Below are positions 43,257 to 54,387 of a stretch of 64,000 nucleotides of DNA, piece by piece. Position numbers and translations under genes: made by a program. Position 1 is the first letter of the stretch; each line of letters starts with the position of its first letter. The notes beneath the pieces are model-generated. The model was not told the origin of the DNA. It saw only the letters and a list, made by a program, of their open reading frames with translations, and did not search any database. The DNA comes from Thiohalocapsa halophila (GTDB lineage: Bacteria; Pseudomonadota; Gammaproteobacteria; Chromatiales; Chromatiaceae): NCBI RefSeq assembly GCF_016583825.1, contig NZ_NRRV01000011.1, forward strand, positions 1 through 64,000. The letters run 5' to 3'.

Positions 43257-43877
43257 ATGGCCCACATCCCCGACGGCGTCCTGAGCGCGCCGGTGCTGCT
43301 GACGGGCGCCGCGGCCTCGGCGGGGCTGCTCGCCATCGCCCTGCGCCGGCTGGACTGGGAGGGCCTGCCGCAGGCGGCGGTGCTGGCGGCGGCCTTCTTC
43401 GTGTCCTCGCTCATCAGCATCCCGCTGGGGCCGAGCAGCGCACACTTGCTGCTGAACGGCCTCATGGGCCTCCTGCTCGGCTGGACGGCGGTGCCGGCGC
43501 TGTTCGTGGCCCTGGTGCTCCAGGCGGCGTTTTTCGGCTACGGCGGGGTCGTCGTCCTCGGCGTCAACACCCTGAACATCGCCCTGCCGGCGCTGCTGTG
43601 CGCGGCGGCGCTCCGACCACTGTTGTCGCGCGCGCGGCCTCGTGCCGTGCTCGGCATCGGCGCCGCGGCCGGCGCCGCCGGTGTGCTGCTGACGGCGCTG
43701 ATGGTAGCCCTGAGCCTGGGGCTGAGCGGCGAGCCCTTCCTGCCCGCAGCCAAGGCCGTCGTGATCATCTACGTGCCGCTGGCGCTGGTGGAGGCGCTGG
43801 TCACCGGCACCGTGCTCGGCTTTCTGCACCGGGTGGCCCCGGAGATGCTGCCTGGTCCTATCCGATCAGCCGCGTGA
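43257..43877 (+). CDS. nikM: nickel/cobalt ECF transporter substrate-binding subunit (NikM/CbiM)
   Basis: A 206-residue membrane protein with about six helices, the substrate-specific subunit of the nickel ECF transporter. The N terminus MAHIPDGVLS carries the metal-binding His. The second site is in GPSSAHLLLNGLMGLLLGW. In characterised NikM proteins the sequence starts Met-His; here an Ala is inserted, but Met removal would leave Ala-His and restore the geometry. The rest of the transporter (nikL, nikQ, nikO) begins 1.3 kb further on, beyond an inserted nuclease gene. Confidence 0.9.
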   Translation: MAHIPDGVLSAPVLLTGAAASAGLLAIALRRLDWEGLPQAAVLAAAFFVSSLISIPLGPSSAHLLLNGLMGLLLGWTAVPALFVALVLQAAFFGYGGVVVLGVNTLNIALPALLCAAALRPLLSRARPRAVLGIGAAAGAAGVLLTALMVALSLGLSGEPFLPAAKAVVIIYVPLALVEALVTGTVLGFLHRVAPEMLPGPIRSAA

Positions 43878-43937
43878 CGCTGACGGATAGGAAATCCAAG
43901 CCACCCCGGGCGCCGGCGTCTTGCCCCTCTCCCGCCG

Positions 43938-44627
43938 TCAAATCTCCGGGTCGTCCCCGGATGCGCCCGCCGGGTAGGCGGCGGTCGGCTCTTCCACCGC
44001 CCAGCGGATCAGCTTGGCGGTGTCCGGGCCGATGCCGGGCACAGTGGCGAGGTCTTGGGCGGAGGCGGCCATGGTGGCCTCCACAGACCCGAAGCGCTCG
44101 ATCAGCCTGCGGGCGCGCTCAGGGCCGACGCCGGGCAGTCCTTGGAGGATCCGAGCCCGGGTGCGCGCCTTGCCGCAGGGCCGGCGGCCCGGGCGCTGCG
44201 GGGCGAACGCCGCCCGGTTTCGGGCTTGGCGGGCGGCGGCGAGGACGAGCCAGGCGGTCTCCTCGGGGTCCTGAGCGCGCAGGATGGGTAGGCGCAGGAA
44301 GACGGCGAGGTGGATCAGGGCGCCCTGGATCGCCTCCCGGCGCATGCGCGAGTCGGCCAGATCCCGGGCGCGGCCTTCCAGGATAAGGATGCCCGGCAGC
44401 GGGGCATTCGCGAGGCGGATGGCCTGGGTGAAGAGGCGCCCATCCTTGATGGATGCGGTGAGGTCGGTCAGGGTCTTGCGCTCGACCAGCAGGTGGTCGT
44501 CGACCCGGTAGTCGCCCGCGGCCAGGCGCGCGACCTCAACCAGAACGTCCGGTCGTTTGCGCAAGGCGGCGACCACCGAGCCGCCGCGCTCCCGGTCGTC
44601 CGCGATGACGGAAAATCGAGCGTCCAT
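43938..44627 (-). CDS. XPF/ERCC4-type structure-specific nuclease with helix-hairpin-helix domain
   Basis: A 229-residue protein with an ERCC4 nuclease domain at residues 1-140: VIADDRERGG, LAAGDYRVDDHLLVERKTLT (GDY...ERK signature), then KDGRLFTQAIRL. A tandem helix-hairpin-helix domain follows at about 165-215 (LQGLPGVGPERARRLIERFG, LATVPGIGPDTAKLIRWAVE). This is the plan of archaeal short XPF and MUS81-type enzymes that cut branched DNA. Bacterial examples are sparse. It is encoded opposite to and inside the nickel operon, flanked by an IS630 remnant, so it was probably acquired. Confidence 0.88.
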   Translation of the reverse strand: MDARFSVIADDRERGGSVVAALRKRPDVLVEVARLAAGDYRVDDHLLVERKTLTDLTASIKDGRLFTQAIRLANAPLPGILILEGRARDLADSRMRREAIQGALIHLAVFLRLPILRAQDPEETAWLVLAAARQARNRAAFAPQRPGRRPCGKARTRARILQGLPGVGPERARRLIERFGSVEATMAASAQDLATVPGIGPDTAKLIRWAVEEPTAAYPAGASGDDPEI

Positions 44628-44801
44628 CGTTCGATGTCCTGCCGGGTCGTTGTCCAGTCCCGGGCACGATAACGAGGGAGTGGGATCGGATTACCTTGCT
44701 AGGCTTGTGGTTGCTCCCTGCGGCGAGATCAGCCGCGAAAGGGCATTGTCAATGCGCTTGCGACAGCGCTCCAGCGGTGTCACCAGAGAGCACGGATCGA
44801 T

Positions 44802-44950
44802 TTGCAATCCCTACCGCTCTCCGCGCCGAGCCTGAACCTGATCGAGCGGTTTTGGCAATTCCACAAACGCCAAGTCTTTAACGGCTACTACGGGACCTTT
44901 GCCGACTATTAGGCTGCCTGTAAAGGGTTCTTCAGGTTCTCCCGGCGCCG
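44802..44950 (+). pseudogene. IS630-family transposase C-terminal remnant
   Basis: The segment LQSLPLSAPSLNLIERFWQF, then HKRQVFNGYYGTFADY and, after a stop at 44910, AACKGFF matches the end of IS630 DDE transposases (usual form PxLNLIERxWxxxKR). There is no upstream part. It lies next to the nuclease gene in the interruption of the nickel operon. Confidence 0.75.
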
Positions 44951-44989
44951 ATCATGGGAGTGGGTGGGACTGGCGACTCGGACGGGGTT

Positions 44990-45016
44990 GTATGATGAGA
45001 GTCTCAGAAATCATAC
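44990..45016 (+). promoter_or_regulatory. NikR-like operator upstream of nikL
   Basis: GTATGA (44990-44995) and TCATAC (45011-45016) are a perfect inverted repeat with 15 bases between, and an inner TGAGA-G-TCTCA palindrome. The half-sites are identical to the E. coli NikR consensus, with one base less spacing. It stands about 205 bases before the nikL start. Confidence 0.65.
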
Positions 45017-45221
45017 TGCCGTGGCCGTCCGATGCCGTGTCGCGGCCGCGGTCCCGGTCACGTGGCTCTGCCGCCGGCCGCGGGCAGCACCCATACCGCG
45101 CGGCATCGGTCCGCGCCCCGCGAAGGTTGTGGGCGGACGGGTTTGCGTCGGGGATGGTGTCCGCGCGCGGATCAGGCGCGCTGCCCCCGGCACACGTGTA
45201 ACCAGCACGCGAGGTATGACA

Positions 45222-45983
45222 ATGGATGCTGTAACCACGCCCTGCCCGGCAGGCGATGCCGAGGCCAGGACGCGCCAACGGCGCCGGCGATGCCGGCCCG
45301 GCCTTGGGCAGGCGCTCGGCTGGCAAGCGCTCGGCCTGCTCCTGATGGCCCTCATTGCTGACCCCGCATTGGCGCACAAGCTCAATCTCTTTGCCGCCGC
45401 CGACGGCCGCCGCATTCAGGGCGAGGTCTACTTCGCCGGCGGCGCCAAGGCGACGGACGTGCCGGTGCTGGTGCAGAACGCCGCGGGTGAGGTGCTGGCG
45501 GAGCTGCGCTCGGGCGCCGACGGCGGCTTTGCTTATCAGGCCGAGGCGCCGGTGACCCATCGCATCGTCGCCGAGACACCGGATGGTCACCGCGCGACAT
45601 GGCGCATCGGCGCCGGCGAGCTGGCGGCGGCCTTTCCGCAGGCGACGGCCCCCGCCGACAGCAGAAACGGGGGCTCCAAGCCGGCCACTTCCGGTGCCGG
45701 CTCTCACAGCGGCGCGGGCACCGGCGGCGCCCGGGCCGGCGGTTCCGACGACCAGCCCCACTCGCCCCCGCCCACTGCCGATGCTGATCTCACCCTCGAT
45801 CCTGCCCTGGCCGCCGCCATCGAGCGCGCCGTCGCCCGGCAGGTGCGCCCGCTGCGGGAGGAGGCCCTCGCCGCCCGCGAGGCCGTGCAGCTGCGCGACG
45901 TGCTGGGCGGGCTCGGGTACATCCTCGGGCTCGCCGGCCTCGGGCTCTGGTGGCGCTGCCGGCGCGGGCGCACCGGTACATGA
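45222..45983 (+). CDS. nikL: nickel ECF transporter accessory membrane protein (NikL-like)
   Basis: A 253-residue protein: signal/membrane segment around 33-50 (LGLLLMALIADPALAHKLNL), a periplasmic beta domain (IQGEVYFAGGAKATDVPVLV, GEVLAELRSGADGGFAY), a Gly/Ser/Pro-rich linker, and a C-terminal membrane helix (YILGLAGLGLWW) before a basic tail. This is the plan of NikL/CbiL-type additional components. GAGG at 45211 favours the ATG at 45222 over that at 45216. The stop overlaps the nikQ start (ATGA). Confidence 0.78.
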   Translation: MDAVTTPCPAGDAEARTRQRRRRCRPGLGQALGWQALGLLLMALIADPALAHKLNLFAAADGRRIQGEVYFAGGAKATDVPVLVQNAAGEVLAELRSGADGGFAYQAEAPVTHRIVAETPDGHRATWRIGAGELAAAFPQATAPADSRNGGSKPATSGAGSHSGAGTGGARAGGSDDQPHSPPPTADADLTLDPALAAAIERAVARQVRPLREEALAAREAVQLRDVLGGLGYILGLAGLGLWWRCRRGRTGT

Positions 45984-46738
45984 CGGATACGGCCCTGCCT
46001 GTCAGCCGCGGCGGCTATTGGCTCGCGCGGCGGGACCCGCGGCTGCCGGTGCTGGCCGCGATGCTTCTCGCGCTGGCCACCGTGAGCCTCCAGACACTGC
46101 CGGCGGCGCTTCTGGCGCTCGGCGCCGCCCTTGCCCTGGCCGCCGCGGGTGGCCTGAGCTGGCCGGCGGTGCTGCGCCGCCTCGCGGTCCTGGAGGGGCT
46201 GATGGTGGTGGTGCTGCTGAGCCTGCCCTTCACCACCCCAGGCGAGCCCTGGCTGACCCTCGGCACGCTCACGGTTACCCACGAGGGCCTGCGCCTGGCG
46301 GCGCTCATCGCCGTCAAGGCCAATGCGGTGGTGCTGGCGCTGCTGGGTCTGCTGGGCGGGCTGGAGCCTGCGGTACTCGGGCACGCCCTGGCGCGGCTCG
46401 GCATGCCGCCCAAGCTGGTGCACCTGCTGCTGTTGACGGTGCGCCAGATCGCGCTGCTGGACGACGAGCGCCGGCGCCTGCGCCGGGCCATGCGGGCGCG
46501 GGCCTTCGTGCCCCGCAGCAACCGCCATACCTGGGTCAGCTACGGCAACCTCATCGGCATGCTCCTGGTGCGCAGCCTGGAGCGCGCCCGGCGCATCGAG
46601 GCAGCCATGCGCTGCCGCGGCTTTCGGGGCCGCTTCCACCTGCTGGACAGCCGGCACTGGCAAAGCGCGGACACCGCCTGGCTGCTGGCGCTGGCGCCGC
46701 TGCTGGTGGGGCTGGTTGCGCTGGACCGGCTGCCGTGA
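45980..46738 (+). CDS. nikQ: ECF transporter transmembrane subunit (NikQ/CbiQ)
   Basis: A 252-residue membrane protein, the energy-coupling T component. Four to five helices occupy residues about 25-150. The C-terminal coupling region contains the two short motifs that contact the ATPase: RRAMRARAFVPRS and RIEAAMRCRGFRGRF. The start overlaps the nikL stop and the stop overlaps the nikO start, indicating a tightly coupled operon. Confidence 0.9.
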   Translation: MTDTALPVSRGGYWLARRDPRLPVLAAMLLALATVSLQTLPAALLALGAALALAAAGGLSWPAVLRRLAVLEGLMVVVLLSLPFTTPGEPWLTLGTLTVTHEGLRLAALIAVKANAVVLALLGLLGGLEPAVLGHALARLGMPPKLVHLLLLTVRQIALLDDERRRLRRAMRARAFVPRSNRHTWVSYGNLIGMLLVRSLERARRIEAAMRCRGFRGRFHLLDSRHWQSADTAWLLALAPLLVGLVALDRLP

Positions 46739-47511
46739 GCGCGCCGCTGCTGGAGCTGCGCGGCCTGCACTTCGGCTTCGCCGACCGTGCCGTGCTGCGG
46801 GGCGCGGACTTCGCGCTGCACCCCGGCGAGCGCGTGGCGCTCACCGGGCGCAACGGCGCCGGCAAGACCAGCCTGCTGCACCTGCTGGTGGGCCTGCGGC
46901 GCCCGAGCGCCGGGCAGGTGCTGGCCTTCGGCGAGCCGCGGCGGGTGGAGGCCGACTTCGTGCCGGTGCGCGCGCGGGTGGGGCTGCTGTTCCAGGACTC
47001 GGACGACCAGCTGTTCTGCCCCACGGTGCTGGAGGACGTTGCCTTCGGCCCCCTCAACCTCGGGCGCTCGCGCGAGCAGGCCCGCGCGGACGCCGAAGCG
47101 ACCCTGGCCGCCCTGGGCCTCACCGGCTTCGGCGAGCGCGTGACCCATCGCCTCTCCGCCGGCGAGAAGCGCCTGGTGGCACTGGCGACGGTGCTCGCCA
47201 TGCGCCCGCAGGTGCTGCTGCTGGACGAGCCCACCAACGGCCTGGACGAGGCCATCGAGGCACACCTGCTCGCCCACCTGGAGGGCCTGGACCTGGCCAT
47301 GGTCATCGTCTCCCACGACCGCCGGCTGCTTGTACGACTCGCTACCCGTGCGGTCGCGCTGCACGAAGGCAAGCTCGCGCCGGCGACCCTCCACAGCCAC
47401 GAGCACACCCATCGCCATGCCCATTTGCATCTGCATGGGCCCGGTGTGGATGGCGAGGCCGCGCATACGGGCGCGGCGCCGCTGCATGCGGATCACCATG
47501 CCGGGGAGTGA
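46735..47511 (+). CDS. nikO: ECF transporter ATPase subunit (NikO/CbiO) with His-rich tail
   Basis: A 258-residue ABC ATPase that drives nickel uptake. Walker A is LTGRNGAGKTSLLHL, the Q-loop is VGLLFQDSDDQLFCPTV, the signature is RLSAGEKRLVALATV, and Walker B is VLLLDEPTNGLDEA. The GTG start overlaps the nikQ stop (GTGA). The last about 40 residues are very His-rich (HSHEHTHRHAHLHLHGPG and HADHHAGE), probably a nickel-holding tail absent from most CbiO proteins. Confidence 0.92.
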   Translation: MSAPLLELRGLHFGFADRAVLRGADFALHPGERVALTGRNGAGKTSLLHLLVGLRRPSAGQVLAFGEPRRVEADFVPVRARVGLLFQDSDDQLFCPTVLEDVAFGPLNLGRSREQARADAEATLAALGLTGFGERVTHRLSAGEKRLVALATVLAMRPQVLLLDEPTNGLDEAIEAHLLAHLEGLDLAMVIVSHDRRLLVRLATRAVALHEGKLAPATLHSHEHTHRHAHLHLHGPGVDGEAAHTGAAPLHADHHAGE

Positions 47512-47572
47512 GGGTCGGATAAGCTATGCTGCTTCGATGCCGCCGGCCCTGCGCCGCCCTGAGGAATCCCAG

Positions 47573-48046
47573 ATGCAGCGTGTCACCATCACCCTCGACG
47601 ACGACCTGAGCGACGCCTTCGAGCGCTTTCGCGCCGAGCACGGCTACGCCAACCGCTCCGAGGCCGTCCGCGACCTGATCCGCGAGCGCCTCCAGGCCGA
47701 GCGCCTGCAGCGCGAGCCCACCGGTCACTGCGTCGCCAGTCTGAGCTATGTCTACAACCACCACGAGCGCGAGCTCGCCGGCCGGCTGACCCAGGCCCAC
47801 CACCAGCACCACGACCTCGCCGTGTCCACCCTGCACGTGCACCTGGACCACGACCACTGCCTGGAGACCGTGGTGCTGCGCGGCGCCACGGACCGGGTGC
47901 GCGCCTTCGCCGATGCCGTCATCGCCCAGCCCGGTGTGCGCCACGGCCGGCTGTCGGTGCTGCCGGTGCGGGTCGCCGAAGAAGCCCACGATCACGGCGA
48001 CGACGCCGGGGCCGGGCGCCATCTGCATCTAGAGCCCTTGCCCTGA
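47573..48046 (+). CDS. nikR: nickel-responsive transcriptional regulator NikR
   Basis: A 157-residue regulator. The N-terminal ribbon-helix-helix is MQRVTITLDDDLSDAFERFR with RSEAVRDLIRERL. The C-terminal ACT-like nickel domain has the ligand pattern HHQHHDLAVSTLHVHLDHDH and CLETVVLRG, where the His and Cys positions match E. coli NikR. GAGGAA precedes the ATG. A His/Asp-rich tail (HDHGDDAGAGRHLHLE) extends it. It follows nikO by 61 bases and presumably represses both nickel gene groups when nickel is plentiful. Confidence 0.95.
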   Translation: MQRVTITLDDDLSDAFERFRAEHGYANRSEAVRDLIRERLQAERLQREPTGHCVASLSYVYNHHERELAGRLTQAHHQHHDLAVSTLHVHLDHDHCLETVVLRGATDRVRAFADAVIAQPGVRHGRLSVLPVRVAEEAHDHGDDAGAGRHLHLEPLP

Positions 48047-50587
<2,541 letters not shown>

Positions 50588-50734
50588 CGCCCGGCGCCGT
50601 CCCTGCCCCGAGCTGGGTATGCAGGGGCCGCATCGGCAGCCCCGGACCGGCCGGGGCTGCCGGGCGAGCCCTCATCTATTCCACGGACGCAGACCATGCG
50701 GTGCTGTTTCGGCCTGAGATCTTAGGCGAGACCC

Positions 50735-50909
50735 GTAGGGTGGACGAGCGACAGCGAAGTCCACCGAGCGCTGCCCGGCATTTGGTTAACGCCCATTGAT
50801 CGGTGTTTCCCGTGCCGGGCAGGGCGCCCCGCAATTTTTGGCGACGCAAGTCGAACAGCAGATGCAGGCGTCTCCTTTGGTGGACTGCGCTTCGCTGGTC
50901 CACCCTACC
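50735..50909. repeat. GTAGGGTGGAC REP doublet, copy C, expanded centre
   Basis: The left half is GTAGGGTGGACGAGCGACAG and the right half ends GCGCTTCGCTGGTCCACCCT. Unlike copies A and B the halves are about 115 bases apart. The centre contains a copy of another repeat (TGATCGGTGTTTCCCGTGCC), which suggests insertion of one repeat into another. Confidence 0.7.
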
Positions 50910-51043
50910 GCACGGGAGTGCCGGCTTTGAGCCGGCTCACCGCGCCCATTCGGCTCGGTGCCGGGTCGGCGGTGTCCGGGCCGGTACTAAGGCGCATGCA
51001 GGGCCGCCCGTGCCGCGCTGCATCATGGCTCCAGGCCGCAGGT

Positions 51044-51105
51044 CGCGCCCCGGGGGCATCGAGCCCCCGGCGCGCGAAGCCGGCTGAAAGCCGGCGCTTC
51101 CGGTC
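51044..51105. repeat. two-hairpin intergenic repeat, copy 2
   Basis: GGGGGCATCGAGCCCCC and GAAGCCGGCTGAAAGCCGGC form two neighbouring hairpins. See the related copy at 14504-14566. Confidence 0.55.
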
Positions 51106-51602
51106 CGCGCCTCGCCGGCGCCCCAGACTCAGCCTGCGGTATGGAGACCAAGCGAGCCGGAGGGTCAATGCTTGGTGTCGCCGCGGGCGGTTCCTGGTGC
51201 CGCTTGACGCAAGTCGGTGTGGTGCCGCCGCCCCAGCCCCTTTTGATGCCTCCAACAAGACTTTTTATACCCCTGTTTTAAAAGGAAAACTGGTGGAGTC
51301 CCCTTGACGCCGGTCATCGCAAGCGCGCCGTCGCCCGAGCAATTCTGTCGACATTGACAATTCGCATGTCCGACCCGGCCGCTGGGGGAATATAAGTGAC
51401 CTCTAATGCATGGACTGGCCTGCGGCGTCCCGGCGGGCGTTGCCGGGCCGCAGGTGTCGGGCGCCGGATGCGTCCCGGTCAGTGCGCGCCCGCAGGGGCA
51501 GCGGCGCGCCTGGGCGAGGATGGGCGGTAGCGGATCGGGCCGGTACGGCGGTGATCCGGCACGCCTGCTGGGATCACTGCAACAACGACGGAAGAGCGAA
51601 GC

Positions 51603-53240
51603 ATGCTTGACAGCACCATGATCGAGCTGTCGCGTTGGCAGTTCGCCGCCACCGCGATGTATCACTTCCTGTTCGTGCCGCTGACATTGGGCCTCTCCTG
51701 GATGCTGGTCATCATGGAGAGCGTCTATGTCATGACCGGGCGCGAAATCTACAAGGACATGACCAAGTTCTGGGGCAAGTTGTTCGGCATCAACTTCGCC
51801 CTGGGGGTCACCACCGGGCTCACTATGGAGTTCCAGTTCGGCACGAACTGGTCCTACTACTCGCACTATGTCGGCGATGTCTTCGGCGCGCCGCTGGCCA
51901 TCGAGGGGCTGATGGCGTTCTTTTTGGAGTCCACCTTCATCGGGCTCTTCTTCCTCGGCTGGGAGCGGCTCACCAAGCGCCAGCACCTGATGGTGACCTT
52001 CCTGACCGCCATCGGCTCCAACCTCTCCGCCATGTGGATCCTCATCGCCAACGGCTGGATGCAGTACCCGGTGGGTGCCGAGTTCAGCTACGAGACTATG
52101 CGCATGGAGATGCAGAGCTTCTATGAGGTGATGTTCAATCCGGTTGCGCAGGTCAAGTTCGTGCACACGGTGGCCGCCGGCTATGTCACCGCCGCCATGT
52201 TCGTCGCCGGCATCAGCGCTTGGTACATGCTCAAGGGTCGGGATCTGGCCTTCGCCAAGCGCTCGTTCTCCGTGGCCATGGGCTTCGGGCTCGCGTCCAT
52301 CCTGTCGGTGATCCTGCTGGGCGACGAGTCCGGCTACGAGGTGGGCGACGTGCAGAAGGTCAAGCTCGCCGCCATCGAGGCCGAATGGCATACCGCCGAA
52401 GCACCAGCGGGCTTTACGATCTTCGGGCTACCGAGCAACGAGGACGAAGAAACGCACATGGCGATCAAGGTCCCCTGGGCGCTGGGGCTCATCGCCACCC
52501 GCTCCCTGGACGAAGAGGTCGTCGGCCTCAAGGACCTGATGCGTGAGCACGAGGTGCGCATCCGCTCCGGCATGGTGGCCTACGAATATCTGCAACGGCT
52601 GCGCAACGGCGAGGACAACGCCCACAATCGCGGTACCTTCGAGGACCACATGGATGACCTGGGCTACGGGCTCCTGCTCAAGAAGTACACAGACAACCCC
52701 GCCGAGGCCACCGAGGAGCAGATCCAGATGGCGGTAAAGGACTCCATCCCGGAGGTGGCGCCGCTGTTCTGGAGCTTCCGCATCATGGTAGCGGCTGGGT
52801 TCTGGATGCTGCTGCTGTTCGTGCTCGGGTTCTATTTCAACGCCACCCGCAAGATCCAGGAGAAGCGCTGGCTGCTGCGGGCCTTCCTGCTCAGCATCCC
52901 GGTGCCCTGGATCGCCGCGGAGACCGGCTGGTTCGTCGCCGAGTTCGGCCGCCAGCCCTGGGCCATCGGCGAGGTGCTGCCCACCTCCGTCGCCGCCTCC
53001 AGCCTGACGGCGAATGATCTGATCTTCAGCCTGAGCGCGTTCATCATCTTCTACACGGCGCTGTTCGCCATCGAGATGTTCCTGATGATCAAGTTCGCGC
53101 GCCAAGGGCCGAGCTCGCTGCACTCCGGGCGCTATTACCACGAGCGCCAGGCCAAGCTCGTCGCGGATTCCGAGTCCGATTCGGGCAATGGTCCGGGCCC
53201 CGCCCCCACCAATGCACCAGCACAGCAGCGGGAGGACTGA
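51603..53240 (+). CDS. cydA: cytochrome bd quinol oxidase subunit I
   Basis: A 545-residue membrane subunit carrying hemes b558, b595 and d. Axial and conserved residues are His21 in AATAMYHFLFVPLTLG, His in VKFVHTVAAGY, Met in FRIMVAAGFW, and the GRQPW motif in EFGRQPWAIGEVLPT. The periplasmic Q loop is long, as in the E. coli-type (L) subfamily. The enzyme reduces oxygen with high affinity without pumping protons. The C-terminal tail is Pro/Ala-rich. cydB follows after 1 base. The ATG has only a weak upstream site (GAAGAGCGAAGC). Confidence 0.97.
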   Translation: MLDSTMIELSRWQFAATAMYHFLFVPLTLGLSWMLVIMESVYVMTGREIYKDMTKFWGKLFGINFALGVTTGLTMEFQFGTNWSYYSHYVGDVFGAPLAIEGLMAFFLESTFIGLFFLGWERLTKRQHLMVTFLTAIGSNLSAMWILIANGWMQYPVGAEFSYETMRMEMQSFYEVMFNPVAQVKFVHTVAAGYVTAAMFVAGISAWYMLKGRDLAFAKRSFSVAMGFGLASILSVILLGDESGYEVGDVQKVKLAAIEAEWHTAEAPAGFTIFGLPSNEDEETHMAIKVPWALGLIATRSLDEEVVGLKDLMREHEVRIRSGMVAYEYLQRLRNGEDNAHNRGTFEDHMDDLGYGLLLKKYTDNPAEATEEQIQMAVKDSIPEVAPLFWSFRIMVAAGFWMLLLFVLGFYFNATRKIQEKRWLLRAFLLSIPVPWIAAETGWFVAEFGRQPWAIGEVLPTSVAASSLTANDLIFSLSAFIIFYTALFAIEMFLMIKFARQGPSSLHSGRYYHERQAKLVADSESDSGNGPGPAPTNAPAQQRED

Positions 53241-53241
53241 C

Positions 53242-54384
53242 ATGATCCTGGACTACGAGATCCTGAAATTCGTCTGGTGGCTCCTGGTCGGTGTGCTTTT
53301 CATCGGCTTCGCGGTCACCGACGGCATGGACATGGGCGTGGGCACGCTCCTGCCCTTCCTCGGTAAGAACGACGCCGAGCGCCGCGTCATCATCAACACC
53401 GTCGGCCCGCACTGGGACGGCAACCAGGTCTGGCTCATCACCGCCGGCGGGGCCATCTTTGCGGCCTGGCCATTGGTCTATGGCGCCGCCTTCTCGGGCT
53501 TCTACTTTGCGATGCTGCTGGCGCTGTTCGCCTTGTTCTTCAGACCGGTCGGCTTCGACTACCGCAGCAAGATCGACAACAAGGCCTGGCGCAATGCCTG
53601 GGACTGGGGCCTGTTCATCGGCGGTGCCGTGCCGGCGCTGGTGTTCGGCATCGCCTTCGGCAACCTGCTCCAGGGCGTGCCCTTCCACCTGGATGAACTG
53701 CTGCGGCCCTACTACACGGGCAGCTTCTTCGCACTGCTGAACCCCTTCGCGCTGCTGGCGGGGTTGATCAGCCTCGGCATGCTCACCCTACACGGGGCGA
53801 TCTGGCTACAGCTTCGCACCTCCGAGCCCATCGTCTCCCGCGCCAAGCAGTGGGCCAAGGTGACCGGCCTCGCCACCATCATCGGCTTTGCGCTGGCTGG
53901 GATCTGGCTCACCTTCTTCGTCGACGGCTTTCGCGTGGTGAGCATGCCGCCGACGGATGCCACTCCGAACCCGCTGACGAAAGAGGTGGTCATCGAGCCC
54001 TTCGCCTGGCTCGCCAACTACGGGCGGCATCCCTGGACACTGTTCTTCCCGATCATCGGCTTCGCGGGCTTGGGCTATGCCGTGTCCCTCTCCATGCAAG
54101 ACCGCGCCGGGCTCGGGCTCGTCATGAGCGGTGTCGGCATTACGGGTGTCATCATGACGGCGGGGTCCGCCATGTTCCCCTTCATCATGCCGTCCAGCAC
54201 CAACCCGGGCAGCAGCCTCATCGCCTGGGATGCGACCTCCAGCCATCTGACGCTGACCGTCATGTTCTGGGCCGCAGTGATCTTTATCCCGATCATCCTC
54301 GCCTACACCACCTGGACCTATGCCCGCATGTGGCGGCGGATCACGGTGGAGGAGATCGAGTCCCAGGATAAGTTGGCTTATTAG
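53242..54384 (+). CDS. cydB: cytochrome bd quinol oxidase subunit II
   Basis: A 380-residue membrane protein with about nine helices that stabilises the heme subunit. It begins MILDYEILKFVWWLLVGVLF and has the family segments FAVTDGMDMGVGTLLPFLGK, GPHWDGNQVWLITAGGAIFA and SGFYFAMLLALFALFFRPVG. GGAGG at 53231-53235 supports the ATG at 53242, one base after cydA. Confidence 0.97.
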   Translation: MILDYEILKFVWWLLVGVLFIGFAVTDGMDMGVGTLLPFLGKNDAERRVIINTVGPHWDGNQVWLITAGGAIFAAWPLVYGAAFSGFYFAMLLALFALFFRPVGFDYRSKIDNKAWRNAWDWGLFIGGAVPALVFGIAFGNLLQGVPFHLDELLRPYYTGSFFALLNPFALLAGLISLGMLTLHGAIWLQLRTSEPIVSRAKQWAKVTGLATIIGFALAGIWLTFFVDGFRVVSMPPTDATPNPLTKEVVIEPFAWLANYGRHPWTLFFPIIGFAGLGYAVSLSMQDRAGLGLVMSGVGITGVIMTAGSAMFPFIMPSSTNPGSSLIAWDATSSHLTLTVMFWAAVIFIPIILAYTTWTYARMWRRITVEEIESQDKLAY

Positions 54385-54387
54385 CAG

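Larger units (their letters stand above)
50588..51602. other. 1-kb intergenic region between katG and cydA
   Basis: No gene recognised. It holds an expanded GTAGGGTGGAC doublet (50735-50909), a GTTTCCCGT repeat inside it (about 50795-50822), and a two-hairpin repeat (51044-51105). The stretch 51265-51400 is AT-richer and probably holds the cydA promoter. Confidence 0.55.
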
